A DNA stretch of 64,000 bases, from positions 3,658,001-3,722,000 of the forward strand of contig NZ_CP010310.2 of NCBI RefSeq assembly GCF_000815105.2, written 5' to 3'. Each line of letters opens with the position of its first letter. The first letter of the stretch is position 1. This stretch comes from Pandoraea pulmonicola (GTDB lineage Bacteria; Pseudomonadota; Gammaproteobacteria; Burkholderiales; Burkholderiaceae). The position numbers and the translations under genes are program-made. Shown here one piece after another: positions 8,817 through 17,015 of the stretch. The notes beneath the pieces are model-generated. The model ran no database searches and was not told the origin of the DNA. It was given only the letters and a program-made list of their open reading frames with translations.

Positions 8817-10790
8817 TCAGGCCGCACAACGCAGTCGGACAGGCGCAGGATCGTCGACGGGCGAGCGCGCACCGATCACGCGCGCCGGGTGAATGGTCAG
8901 CGTGGCGCTCACGCTGCCCTCGCGACCGTCCTCGAACTTCACACGCGTTTCCACGAACTGCGAGGTCTTGCCGGTGTAGAGCGCGTCGATCAACACGTCG
9001 TATTTCTGCGCGATGAACCCTCGACGCACCTTGCGCGTGCGCGTGAGTTCGTCGTCGTCCGGATCGAGCTCCTTGTGCAGAATCACGAAGCGATGGATCT
9101 GCGCGGCCGCGAAGGCCGACTCGCGCGCCAGGTCCGCGTTCACCTGCTCGATGCAGCCGAGAATGAGCTCCGCCACGCGCGGGTTGGTGGCCAGGTCGAT
9201 ATAGCCCGCGTAGGCCAGATTCTGGCGCTCGGCCCAGTTGCCCACGGCGTCCATGTCGATGTTGACGAAGGCGCAGACGCTGTCGCGCCCATCGCCGAAC
9301 GCCACCGCTTCCTTGATGTACGAGAAGAACTTGAGCTTGTTCTCGATGTACTTGGGCGCAAACAGCGAGCCGCAGGCAAGTTTGCCGACATCCTTGGCGC
9401 GGTCGATGATGCGCAGATGCCCGTCGGCGTCGATGATGCCAGCGTCGCCCGTGCGGAAATAGCCCGACTCGTCGAGCGCCTCGCGCGTGGCGTCCGGGCG
9501 CTTGTAGTACTCCTTGAGCAAGCCCACGCCGCGCACCAGCACTTCGCCGTTGTCGGCAATCTTGATCTCCATGCCGGGCGCGACGGGCCCCACGCTGTCG
9601 AAGCGCACCTGCCGGTCCGGCTGCAGGCACACGTACGCGCACGTCTCCGTCTGCCCGTAGAACTGCTTGAGGTTCACGCCGATGGCGCGGTAGAACCGGA
9701 ACAGGTCCGGACCGATGGCTTCGCCGGCGGTGTACGCCGTGCGGATCCGGCTCATGCCGAGCGTATTGCGCAGCGGGCCATACACGCAGAGGTTGCCCAG
9801 CGCGTACTGCAGCCGGTCGAGCAGCGGCACGGGTTGTCCGTCGAGCACTGCCGCGCCGCAGCGGTTCGCCACCGCCATGAAGTGCGAGAACATCCCGCGC
9901 TTGAGACGGCTGGCGTCTTCCATGCGGATCATGACTTGCGTGAGCACGTTCTCGTACACGCGCGGCGGTGCGAAGTAGTACGTCGGCCCGATCTCGCGCA
10001 TGTCGGTGGAGATCGTGTCGGGCGACTCGGGACAGTTGACGGTGAAACCCGCGACCAGCGCCTGCGCATAAGAGAACAGGTGGTCGCCGACCCAGGCCAT
10101 CGGCAGATACGACAGCACTTCGTCGCCCGGGCCGAGCCGGTCGAACTCGCTGCCGTGGTAGGCGGCGCCGATCAGCCCCGCGTGCGAGTGGCAGACGCCC
10201 TTGGGCTTGCCGGTCGTGCCGGACGTGTAGAGAATCGTCGCCGTGTCGCCCGGGGAGACACCGGCCACCGCGTCGTCGAAGTAGCGCGGATGTTGCGCAT
10301 CGAACGCGCGGCCTCGCGCGAGCGCGGCGTCGTACGACTGCAGACCGGCGGCGTCGTAGTTGCGCAGGCCGCGCGGATCCTCGTAGATGATGTGCGAGAG
10401 GTGAGCTCCTCGCTCACGCAATTCCAGCAGCTTGTCGACCTGTTCCTGATCTTCGGCGATGACGAAATCGATCTCGGCGTCTTCGAGCACATGCGCCATC
10501 TCGGCGGCAACGGCATCCTGGTACAGCGGCACGGCCACACCGCCGAGCGCCTGTGCGGCGGTCATCGCCCAGTACAGGCGAACGCGGTTGTTGCCGACGA
10601 TGGCCAGATTGTCGCCACGCTTGAAACCGACGGCGGCGAGCGCGCAGGCGAGCATGCGCACTTCGTGCGCCGCCTCCTGCCAGGTCCAGCATTGCCAGAT
10701 CCCCAGGTCTTTTTCCCGATAGGCCGTCTCGGCGCCTCGTGTCGCGGCATGCGCCAGCAACAAACGCGGGAAGGTGGTCCGCTCCTGCAT
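8817..10790 (-). CDS. Long AMP-binding acyl-CoA synthetase (COG1022-like)
   Basis: A 657-residue adenylate-forming enzyme. The P-loop-like motif is TILYTSGTTGKPKGV, followed by LKQFYGQTETCAYV, GYFRTGDAGIIDADG and a C-terminal hinge. Its length and domain order match the long-chain acyl-CoA synthetase (FAA1/COG1022) branch rather than short acetyl-CoA synthetases. A GGAG precedes the ATG. First gene of the seven-gene importer operon, it probably converts an imported or membrane-derived carboxylate to its CoA thioester. A second, unrelated ligase closes the same operon. Confidence 0.85.
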   Translation of the reverse strand: MQERTTFPRLLLAHAATRGAETAYREKDLGIWQCWTWQEAAHEVRMLACALAAVGFKRGDNLAIVGNNRVRLYWAMTAAQALGGVAVPLYQDAVAAEMAHVLEDAEIDFVIAEDQEQVDKLLELRERGAHLSHIIYEDPRGLRNYDAAGLQSYDAALARGRAFDAQHPRYFDDAVAGVSPGDTATILYTSGTTGKPKGVCHSHAGLIGAAYHGSEFDRLGPGDEVLSYLPMAWVGDHLFSYAQALVAGFTVNCPESPDTISTDMREIGPTYYFAPPRVYENVLTQVMIRMEDASRLKRGMFSHFMAVANRCGAAVLDGQPVPLLDRLQYALGNLCVYGPLRNTLGMSRIRTAYTAGEAIGPDLFRFYRAIGVNLKQFYGQTETCAYVCLQPDRQVRFDSVGPVAPGMEIKIADNGEVLVRGVGLLKEYYKRPDATREALDESGYFRTGDAGIIDADGHLRIIDRAKDVGKLACGSLFAPKYIENKLKFFSYIKEAVAFGDGRDSVCAFVNIDMDAVGNWAERQNLAYAGYIDLATNPRVAELILGCIEQVNADLARESAFAAAQIHRFVILHKELDPDDDELTRTRKVRRGFIAQKYDVLIDALYTGKTSQFVETRVKFEDGREGSVSATLTIHPARVIGARSPVDDPAPVRLRCAA

Positions 10791-11095
10791 GCCTGTCTCC
10801 TGTGTCTCGCCACGTTTCGACGTCCGTCGAGGGGGAGTGGCGTGGCTCGGTCGGCGCGCGTGCGTGCGGCACGCTCGTTATGCATTTCACGTCGATGAAC
10901 GACGCCTTTTTTCTTGTGATCCTGCGATACCACGACGACAGCTATGCCTGACAACGGGCAGCTTCTATACTTGTGCTTCGGCGCCGTGCAGGCACGCCAT
11001 CGTTGCTGTGTCTCGCCGTTGTCTGGCAAGGTCAAGATACCTCATGGCCCACGGCGGATTTGTCACCCGGATGACAATCGAGGGAAAATCCCTAT
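10791..11095. other. Divergent intergenic region (ligase operon / Crp-type regulator)
   Basis: This 305-bp non-coding stretch separates the minus-strand ligase/importer operon from the plus-strand Crp-type gene. It must hold both promoters. The clearest element is the TTGTCA-N6-TGACAA palindrome at 11060-11077, annotated separately. I see no further gene or RNA. Confidence 0.6.
11060..11077. promoter_or_regulatory. Palindrome TTGTCA-N6-TGACAA, candidate Crp/Fnr-type operator
   Basis: A perfect 6-bp inverted repeat with a 6-bp spacer ends 18 bp before the ATG of the Crp-type regulator. Half-site length and spacing are those expected of a dimeric Crp/Fnr protein, although the sequence matches neither the classical CRP (TGTGA) nor FNR (TTGAT) half-site. 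An autoregulatory site is inferred. Confidence 0.5.
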
Positions 11096-11767
11096 ATGTC
11101 GCTCGAAACCCTGTTGCAGCGCAGCGCGTGGGCGCAAGGGCTCACGCCCGAGCAGCGCGAACGCGTGGTGTCGGAGATCCAGGTTCGCCCAGTGGAGAAC
11201 GGCGGCTATGTCTGCCGCAAGGGCGATCCCACGCATGCGTGGTTCGGCGTCATCGAAGGCCTGGTGAAGATCACGACGGCGTCGGCCAGCGGCAAGTCGG
11301 TCACCTTCACGGGAGTGCCCGCGGGCGCGTGGTTCGGAGAGGGTTCGGTGCTCAAGCACGAGATCCGGAAATACGACGTCATGGCATTGCGCGACTCCGT
11401 GCTCGCCCATATGCCGATCGCCACCTTCGACTGGCTGCTCGACACCAGCATCCCGTTCAACCGCTTTCTCACGCTTCAGCTCAACGAGCGGCTGGGGCAG
11501 TTCATCGCCGCCGTCGAGCACGAGCGGCTGCTCGACACGGACGCCCGTGTCGCCCGTTCGCTGTCTTCCATGTTCAATCCGAACCTCTACCCGTCGGACG
11601 ACAACACCGTGCAGATTTCGCAGGAAGAGTTGAGCTACCTCGCGGGGGTGTCGCGCCAGCGGGTGAATCTGGCGCTCAAGGTGCTGGAGCAGGCAGGGCT
11701 GGTGAAGGTCGACTACGGCGTGCTGACGATCCTCGATCTGGAAGGGCTGCGCGAATTCGGGATGTGA
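11096..11767 (+). CDS. Crp/Fnr-family transcriptional regulator
   Basis: A 223-residue protein with an N-terminal cyclic-nucleotide-binding-like beta-barrel (GYVCRKGDPTHAWFGVIEG, then GAWFGEGSVL) and a C-terminal helix-turn-helix (ISQEELSYLAGVSRQRVNLAL). It lacks the N-terminal cysteine cluster of oxygen-sensing FNR, so it is more likely ligand- or redox-independent CRP-like. It is divergent from the LIV-type importer/CoA-ligase operon, which is a plausible target. It ends 22 bp before the convergent acyltransferase gene of the siderophore locus. Confidence 0.85.
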   Translation: MSLETLLQRSAWAQGLTPEQRERVVSEIQVRPVENGGYVCRKGDPTHAWFGVIEGLVKITTASASGKSVTFTGVPAGAWFGEGSVLKHEIRKYDVMALRDSVLAHMPIATFDWLLDTSIPFNRFLTLQLNERLGQFIAAVEHERLLDTDARVARSLSSMFNPNLYPSDDNTVQISQEELSYLAGVSRQRVNLALKVLEQAGLVKVDYGVLTILDLEGLREFGM

Positions 11768-11788
11768 TGGCCGGCAGCCCCGCCAGAG

Positions 11789-12913
11789 TTACCACGGCGC
11801 GTATTGTTCGAAGTTCGTCTGGCGCTCGAATGCGATCAGCACGGCGCGCTTGTGCGGAAAATCGAACTCCCGCAGGCGCGCCGCGCCCTGCCCCTGCATA
11901 TACGCGATCCATCGATCGTGATCGATGCGCGGCTCGCCCACGATGCGCTGCGTGCGCGGATCGTCGAGGAAGATGTAGTGAATGATCGAGCGCAGCCACG
12001 CTTCGGTGCGCCCCGGGGAACGAAACCGGGTCGAGCCCACGAGCAGATGGAAACCCCGGTCGTGGTCGGCGGCGTCACAGAACGGCGCGATGCGATCTTC
12101 CTTCGCCCAGTACACCTCGAAGTAGGCGAACGGTTCGTCGTCGAAGCAGCCGAACAGCGTCACCGTGTGCGGATCGGCCTGCATCTTCGCGAGATATTCC
12201 GCGTGCTCTGCCAACGTGCCCGTCTGCTCCCAGAAATGCGCCACGCTGTCGAGGTTCATCCATTCGTGGAATTTCTCCACGTCGCCCGGCTGATCGATGG
12301 TGCGCAGGCTGAAGGTCGTCCCGAGGCGGGCAATGTGCCGCCGATAGACTTCGCCGACCGGCTTGGGCGCGCGCAGCGGATGGCGCTTGCCATCGCTCAT
12401 GCGGTACTGCTGCGCCATGCCGGCCGAGGACGGGCCGCGCAGCCACAGCGCCGGGTGCTGCCAGAACGTCTGCCGGCTCACATGCAGCGTACGGACCCCT
12501 TCCGCATGCGACAGATGTTCGCCGACGCCGTCGCGTACGGCAGCCACCAGCCACGTCGCCAGCGCGCCATCGGCCGCCGCGTCCGGCCACACCACGTTCA
12601 CCCGTTTGCATGCCTTGTGATGGCAGAACGCCGCCGCCAGCACCGGCAGCAACGCCTGCACCGGCAAGGCGAGGTCGGCCGGCGCGCCGGCCTGCAGCGT
12701 CATGGCACCGTCCTGCTCGCTCACGCGAAAGACGGCAGCGGCGCATCCGTCGCGCCACAGCGTGAGGTCCTGCCCGGCGCGCGCAGCCCCGCCTTCCGCA
12801 CCACTCGCGTGGTAGCGATGGCCGTCGGCGAGGTGCAGCGCGTACGGACTGTCCTGCCCTGGCGCCACGGACGATGCGGCGTTTTCGATGGGGGCGGTCA
12901 AAGTGATAGGCAT
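11789..12913 (-). CDS. Siderophore GNAT acyltransferase (OrbK/PvdYII/AlcB-like)
   Basis: A 374-residue protein whose C-terminal half is an IucB/AlcB-type GNAT domain. Landmarks are FHEWMNLDSVAHFWEQ, FAYFEVYWAKEDRI, the acyl-CoA region FHLLVGSTRFRSPGRTEAWL and the ending RIVGEPRIDHDRWIAYMQ. Family members acylate N-hydroxylated amines, here most likely the N5-hydroxyl of ornithine made by the PvdA-like enzyme, to form the hydroxamate iron ligand. Acetyl is the expected acyl group but this is not proven. GAGGAG lies 8 bp before the ATG. It is the last gene of the FhuC-FhuB-FhuD-acyltransferase unit. Confidence 0.8.
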   Translation of the reverse strand: MPITLTAPIENAASSVAPGQDSPYALHLADGHRYHASGAEGGAARAGQDLTLWRDGCAAAVFRVSEQDGAMTLQAGAPADLALPVQALLPVLAAAFCHHKACKRVNVVWPDAAADGALATWLVAAVRDGVGEHLSHAEGVRTLHVSRQTFWQHPALWLRGPSSAGMAQQYRMSDGKRHPLRAPKPVGEVYRRHIARLGTTFSLRTIDQPGDVEKFHEWMNLDSVAHFWEQTGTLAEHAEYLAKMQADPHTVTLFGCFDDEPFAYFEVYWAKEDRIAPFCDAADHDRGFHLLVGSTRFRSPGRTEAWLRSIIHYIFLDDPRTQRIVGEPRIDHDRWIAYMQGQGAARLREFDFPHKRAVLIAFERQTNFEQYAPW

Positions 12914-12964
12914 GATTCGTTCTCCTCACAAGCAAGCCGGACGCCGCCACGGCGTCCGTCAGTT

Positions 12965-13975
12965 TCAGACGCCGGCGGCGCGGCGGCGCATGGCGGGCGC
13001 CATGGATGCAAACGCCGAACTCACGAGACCGATGATCCGGTCGAGCGACACGGGCCCGCCGAAGCCCCACGACGGCGGCAGGAAAGCCACACGCCCGTCG
13101 CGCACGGCGGGCAGCGCGCGCCACACGGGCAGTTGGTAAGCCGGCGCGGCACCGTTGTCGACCACCATCAGCGACCACTCGGGATGCCGCGCCAGATCGC
13201 CGAGCGACAGGTTGACCATCGACGCACGGGCGTCGAGCCAGCCGAGCGCATTACGCGCTCCGAGGTGCCCGATCAGCGCGCCGATCATGTCCTTGTTGTC
13301 GTACGCCCAGAAGTTGCCGCCGCCCGCGTTGGCGTTGAGCAGCGCGATCGGCGCATCGCGGAATCCATCCTGCAGGGCGCGCGCTCGCGCACTCGCGATG
13401 CGCGCCTGACAGTCGCGCACGATCTGCGCCGCGAGCGCCGATCTGCCGGTCATGCCACCGATGGATCGGAAGATTTCCAGCATGCGATCGAGCGCGTCGC
13501 CCTCGCCCGGCGCTGGTTGCACGTTGAAGACGACGGTGGGCGCGATGCGCACCAGCGCGTCGAACAACCGTTCATGGCGATAGGCGTAGGCCACGATCAA
13601 GTCGGGGCGCAGCGCAGCGATGGCCTCCAGGTTGGGTTGCTCGCGAGTCCCGACCGACACGCCGGCAGTCTCGCCGCCCTCGAGCCGATCCGCCCGATAC
13701 TTGACCCAGTGCGCATAGCCGCGCGGATCCGCGACGCCCACGGGCGTGACGTCGAGCGCGAGCAGCGATTCGGTGAACAGGAATTCGAGCGACACGACCC
13801 GGCTCGCTCGCGTCGGCAGGTCGGGCGACGCACGGTTGAAGAGACCGCGATAAGTCTGCGCCGGTATCCGCGGCGAGACCATGCCGGTCGCGACCGCCGC
13901 GCCGGCGACCAGACCGCGCAGGCAGCGGCGACGCCCGGCCGACGCCGGACGAGTGGGAAGTAATTTAGCCGGCAT
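12965..13975 (-). CDS. Siderophore-binding periplasmic protein (FhuD/OrbB-like)
   Basis: A 336-residue type III (helical backbone) binding protein. The N-terminus contains GRRRCLRGL followed by a hydrophobic stretch, a twin-arginine-type export signal as seen in FhuD relatives. The mature domain has VVSLEFLFTESLLALDVTPVG and LRPDLIVAY, typical of ferric-siderophore binders. It would hand the ferric siderophore to the FhuB-like permease. Its start overlaps the permease stop by 11 bp, indicating translational coupling. Confidence 0.88.
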   Translation of the reverse strand: MPAKLLPTRPASAGRRRCLRGLVAGAAVATGMVSPRIPAQTYRGLFNRASPDLPTRASRVVSLEFLFTESLLALDVTPVGVADPRGYAHWVKYRADRLEGGETAGVSVGTREQPNLEAIAALRPDLIVAYAYRHERLFDALVRIAPTVVFNVQPAPGEGDALDRMLEIFRSIGGMTGRSALAAQIVRDCQARIASARARALQDGFRDAPIALLNANAGGGNFWAYDNKDMIGALIGHLGARNALGWLDARASMVNLSLGDLARHPEWSLMVVDNGAAPAYQLPVWRALPAVRDGRVAFLPPSWGFGGPVSLDRIIGLVSSAFASMAPAMRRRAAGV

Positions 13976-16052
13976 GGGCGTGCGACCTCAGGAACGTGCG
14001 GGAGAGCAGCCACAGGAAGAGCGGCGTGCCGACGGCGGCCGTCACGATGCCCAGCGGCAGATCGAGCGGCGCGAACAAGGTGCGGCCGAACAGATCGGCC
14101 ACGCCCAGCAGCAACGCGCCCGACAGAGTGGCGGCCACGAGGCGCTCGCGCGTGCCGGGCAATGGCAGTGCGCGCAGGGCGTTCGGGACGATCAACCCGA
14201 CGTAGGCGACTGGGCCGACGGTCGATACCGCGGCAGCGGCCATGGCGCTCGCCAGCACGAGCAGCCCCAGCCGCGCGCGCACCACCGGCACGCCGAGCGC
14301 CTCGGCGGTCTCGTCGCCCAGGCTCAACAAGTCGAGCCAGCGCGCCGCATGGACCGCAAGCGGAAGGCACACGACGAGCCACGGCAGCAATGCCCGCACG
14401 CCGTGCCATGACTGGCCGTAGCTACTGCCGACGAGCCACACCAGCGCCTGCGTCGCGTGAACGTGGAACTGCAATACGAGCAGGTTGGCCAGTGCCGCGA
14501 GCAGCCCCGCCATCGCCATGCCCGTAAGAATCACTCGCATGGGCGCGAGCCCCCAGCGGGCGTTGACGCCAAGCACCACGGCGAGCACCGTGGCACTCGC
14601 GCCCCATGCCACCGGCATCGCCCCATACGCGGCGGCCTCGGGCGCCACCAACAGCAGCGCGAGCACGGCCAGGCCCGCCGCCTGATTGACGCCCAGCAAC
14701 TCCGGCCCGGCCAGCGGATTGCGACAGGTCCCCTGCAGCAGCACGCCGCTGCCGGCCAGCAACGCGCCCGCGCCCATCGCGATCAGGCTGCGTGGCAGAC
14801 GCAGATCCACGAGCAGACCCGCTTCGGTGCGCGCGTCGAACACGTCGCGCCAATGCCATTCGGACGGCCATGGCAGTGTGCCGAGCGCGAGCGTCAGCAC
14901 GACCGTGACCAGCAACGCGAGCGCGATGAGCGCCACCGTCGTACGCATGACTCGGCGCCGCGGCGTCCGGCTGGCGCCCGCCATCGGCGCCGTCATCTCG
15001 GCAGTGCTCGCGGGCAACCCGTAACGCAACAGCAGCAGCAGGACCGGCGCGCCGATGACGGCGCTCATCACGCCGACGGGCAACGCGCCGAACGCCACGA
15101 GCGCACGGGCCACGGCGTCCGTCACGATCAGCATGGCGCTCCCCCACAGGGCAGCCAATGGCACCAGCCACGCCGGCCGGTGCACGCCCATGAGACGCAC
15201 GAGGTTCGGCGCGGCCAGTCCCACGAAACCCACGGGGCCGGCCAGGGCAATCGCAATGGCCGACAGCGCGGCCGCGAGCAGGATGGCGCTCACGCGCACC
15301 GCTCCGACCCGCTGACCGAGCGCGGCGGCTTGCGATTCGCCGAAGCGCGCGAGACCGAGCGGATGCAGCAGCGTGAGCAACGCCAGAGATGCCGGAATCA
15401 GCAGCCAGAGCGCCTCGGTTGCCCCTTGCTTGCCGAATTGCTGCAGCGAACCGGTGCTCCACTGCACGACGCCCACGGCGGCCCGCGTGTACAGCGTGAG
15501 CGCCACCATGCACAACGCCGAGAGCGCGAGCGCGTTCGCGGCGCCGGCGAGCGTGAGGCGCAGCGGCGTGGTCCGCGTGCCGCCCGCCAGCGCAAAGGTA
15601 AAAAGCGCCGCCAGCACGCCGCCGCCGAGCATCATCGGCAACACGGCCAGGCCCGGGACCAGCAGGGCCAGGATCAAGCCGAGTTGTGCACCGGCCGACA
15701 CGCCGAGCAGTTCGCCCGAGGCCAGCGGATTCTGGGTGATGGTCTGCAGCAGCGCACCGGCCAGCCCGAGGCATGCGCCGGCGGCGAGCCCCGCGCGGAT
15801 CTGCGGCAACCAGGCGTCGGCAAACAGCAGCCAGTCGAGCTCAACATCGCCATGCAGGCGGCCCTGCAATGCCAGTGCGAAGGTCTGCGCACCAGGCCAC
15901 GCATCGTTCGCCCAGGCGTGCACCGCCACGGCCAACGCCAGGGCCAGCCAGCCGCCCCACAGCACGCGCGTGCGCCGTTCGTACTGACGCGGCGCCGCGT
16001 GGGCCGGGACGGAAAGCAGGCGAGGAAGTCTCAACGTACGGGTTGTGCGCAT
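13965..16052 (-). CDS. Fused double-length ferric-siderophore permease (FhuB/OrbD-like)
   Basis: A 695-residue inner-membrane protein made of two homologous halves of about 340 residues. Each half carries the BtuC-family loop (QNPLASGELLGVSAGAQ in the first, RNPLAGPELLGVNQAAG in the second) and about ten membrane segments, as in FhuB. One polypeptide therefore forms the whole channel. The ATG at 16052, 4 bp after the FhuC-like stop, is chosen over the out-of-character Arg/Cys-rich extension upstream. It works with the FhuC-like ATPase and FhuD-like binder. Confidence 0.92.
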   Translation of the reverse strand: MRTTRTLRLPRLLSVPAHAAPRQYERRTRVLWGGWLALALAVAVHAWANDAWPGAQTFALALQGRLHGDVELDWLLFADAWLPQIRAGLAAGACLGLAGALLQTITQNPLASGELLGVSAGAQLGLILALLVPGLAVLPMMLGGGVLAALFTFALAGGTRTTPLRLTLAGAANALALSALCMVALTLYTRAAVGVVQWSTGSLQQFGKQGATEALWLLIPASLALLTLLHPLGLARFGESQAAALGQRVGAVRVSAILLAAALSAIAIALAGPVGFVGLAAPNLVRLMGVHRPAWLVPLAALWGSAMLIVTDAVARALVAFGALPVGVMSAVIGAPVLLLLLRYGLPASTAEMTAPMAGASRTPRRRVMRTTVALIALALLVTVVLTLALGTLPWPSEWHWRDVFDARTEAGLLVDLRLPRSLIAMGAGALLAGSGVLLQGTCRNPLAGPELLGVNQAAGLAVLALLLVAPEAAAYGAMPVAWGASATVLAVVLGVNARWGLAPMRVILTGMAMAGLLAALANLLVLQFHVHATQALVWLVGSSYGQSWHGVRALLPWLVVCLPLAVHAARWLDLLSLGDETAEALGVPVVRARLGLLVLASAMAAAAVSTVGPVAYVGLIVPNALRALPLPGTRERLVAATLSGALLLGVADLFGRTLFAPLDLPLGIVTAAVGTPLFLWLLSRTFLRSHAHAG

Positions 16053-16056
16053 GCCG

Positions 16057-16860
16057 TCAGTCACCCAGCACGGGCAGGCACATCGGCACGCCCTGAAAGT
16101 CCACACGCTGCATCGGCGTGGCGAACACGTCCATGAGCCGGTCCGGGTCCATCGTCTCGTCCGGCGTGCCGGCGAAGACGAGCGCGCCGTCGCGCATGAG
16201 CAGCATCGCGTCGGAAAACGCCGCCGCATGATTCAGGTCGTGCAGCACCCACACGACCGTCATACCCGTCTCGCGGTTGAGTTCGCGAATGCGCGCGAGG
16301 ATGTCGATCTGATGGCGGACGTCCAGATAGGTGGTCGGCTCGTCGAGCAACAGCACGCTGCCCTCCTGCGCAAGCGCCATCGCAATGAAGGCGCGTTGGC
16401 GCTCGCCGCCCGACAAGGCGGCCACGTCGCGCGTGCTCAGGGTGCCGAGTTCCATCAGGCTCAACGCCCGCTCAATGGCCGCGTTATCGCGCTCGCCGAG
16501 ACGCCCGCCGATGCCTGTGTGGCTGTAACGCCCGCACGCGACGAGTTCGGCCACGGTCATGCCGTGCGGAATGCCTTGCGTCTGCGCGAGCAAGGCGATG
16601 CGCCGGGCGCGCTCGCGTGCGCGCAGCGCGTCGAGCGGCGTGTCGTCGAGCCACACACGGCCCGACACGGGTTTGAGCAGGCCGCCCAGCGTGCGCAACA
16701 GGGTGCTCTTGCCGCAGCCATTGGGGCCGCACAAGGCGCTGACGCGCCCGGCGGCGAAGGTCACATCGACGTGGTCGAGCACGTTGCGCGCGCCTACGGC
16801 AACGCTAAGTCCTTGTGCGCGCAGGGTCGCGCCGGCGGACGGGGTCGGGGATACATTCAT
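16057..16860 (-). CDS. Ferric-siderophore ABC importer ATPase (FhuC/OrbC-like)
   Basis: A 267-residue ATPase of the FhuC/FepC family: Walker A GPNGCGKST, signature ALSGGERQRAF, Walker B VLLLDEPTTYLD and the switch VVWVLHDLNHAA. It powers the fused FhuB-like permease. Start choice is uncertain: ATG at 16860 (MNVSPTPSAG) or at 16884, neither with a good ribosome-binding site. First gene of the importer/acyltransferase operon, transcribed from a sigma-type promoter at 16987-17011 that interlocks with the divergent acylase promoter. Confidence 0.9.
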   Translation of the reverse strand: MNVSPTPSAGATLRAQGLSVAVGARNVLDHVDVTFAAGRVSALCGPNGCGKSTLLRTLGGLLKPVSGRVWLDDTPLDALRARERARRIALLAQTQGIPHGMTVAELVACGRYSHTGIGGRLGERDNAAIERALSLMELGTLSTRDVAALSGGERQRAFIAMALAQEGSVLLLDEPTTYLDVRHQIDILARIRELNRETGMTVVWVLHDLNHAAAFSDAMLLMRDGALVFAGTPDETMDPDRLMDVFATPMQRVDFQGVPMCLPVLGD

Positions 16861-16953
16861 GTGCAATGAGGAGACGGGCGGCATATAGCGCGATACGGGC
16901 AATACAAGTCGGTACGTGGGCGCCGGGAGCGCCTGGGGCCGGTGCCACCCGCC

Positions 16954-16978
16954 TAAACTCCTGAAGTCGTGGTTCGTC
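16954..16978 (+). promoter_or_regulatory. TAAA-N17-CGTC promoter (iron-starvation sigma type) for acylase gene
   Basis: TAAA at 16954-16957 and CGTC at 16975-16978 are separated by 17 bp, with the acylase ATG 37 bp downstream. The arrangement is that reported for OrbS/PvdS-class sigma factors. It recurs upstream of the other units of this locus. Confidence 0.65.
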
Positions 16979-16986
16979 GCTCAAAA

Positions 16987-17011
16987 GACGTATCACCAGC
17001 CCGCATATTTA
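16987..17011 (-). promoter_or_regulatory. TAAA-N17-CGTC promoter (iron-starvation sigma type) for FhuCBD operon
   Basis: On the minus strand TAAA (17011-17008) and CGTC (16990-16987) are spaced 17 bp, about 85-130 bp upstream of the FhuC-like start. It starts 8 bp from the end of the oppositely oriented acylase promoter, so the two promoters lie back to back in a 58-bp segment. Confidence 0.65.
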
Positions 17012-17015
17012 CTCC

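Noticed and set aside
16053..16229. N-terminal extension of the FhuB-like permease
   Set aside because: It lies within the FhuC-like gene in another frame and encodes Arg/Cys-rich sequence; the ATG at 16052 follows the FhuC stop by 4 bp.
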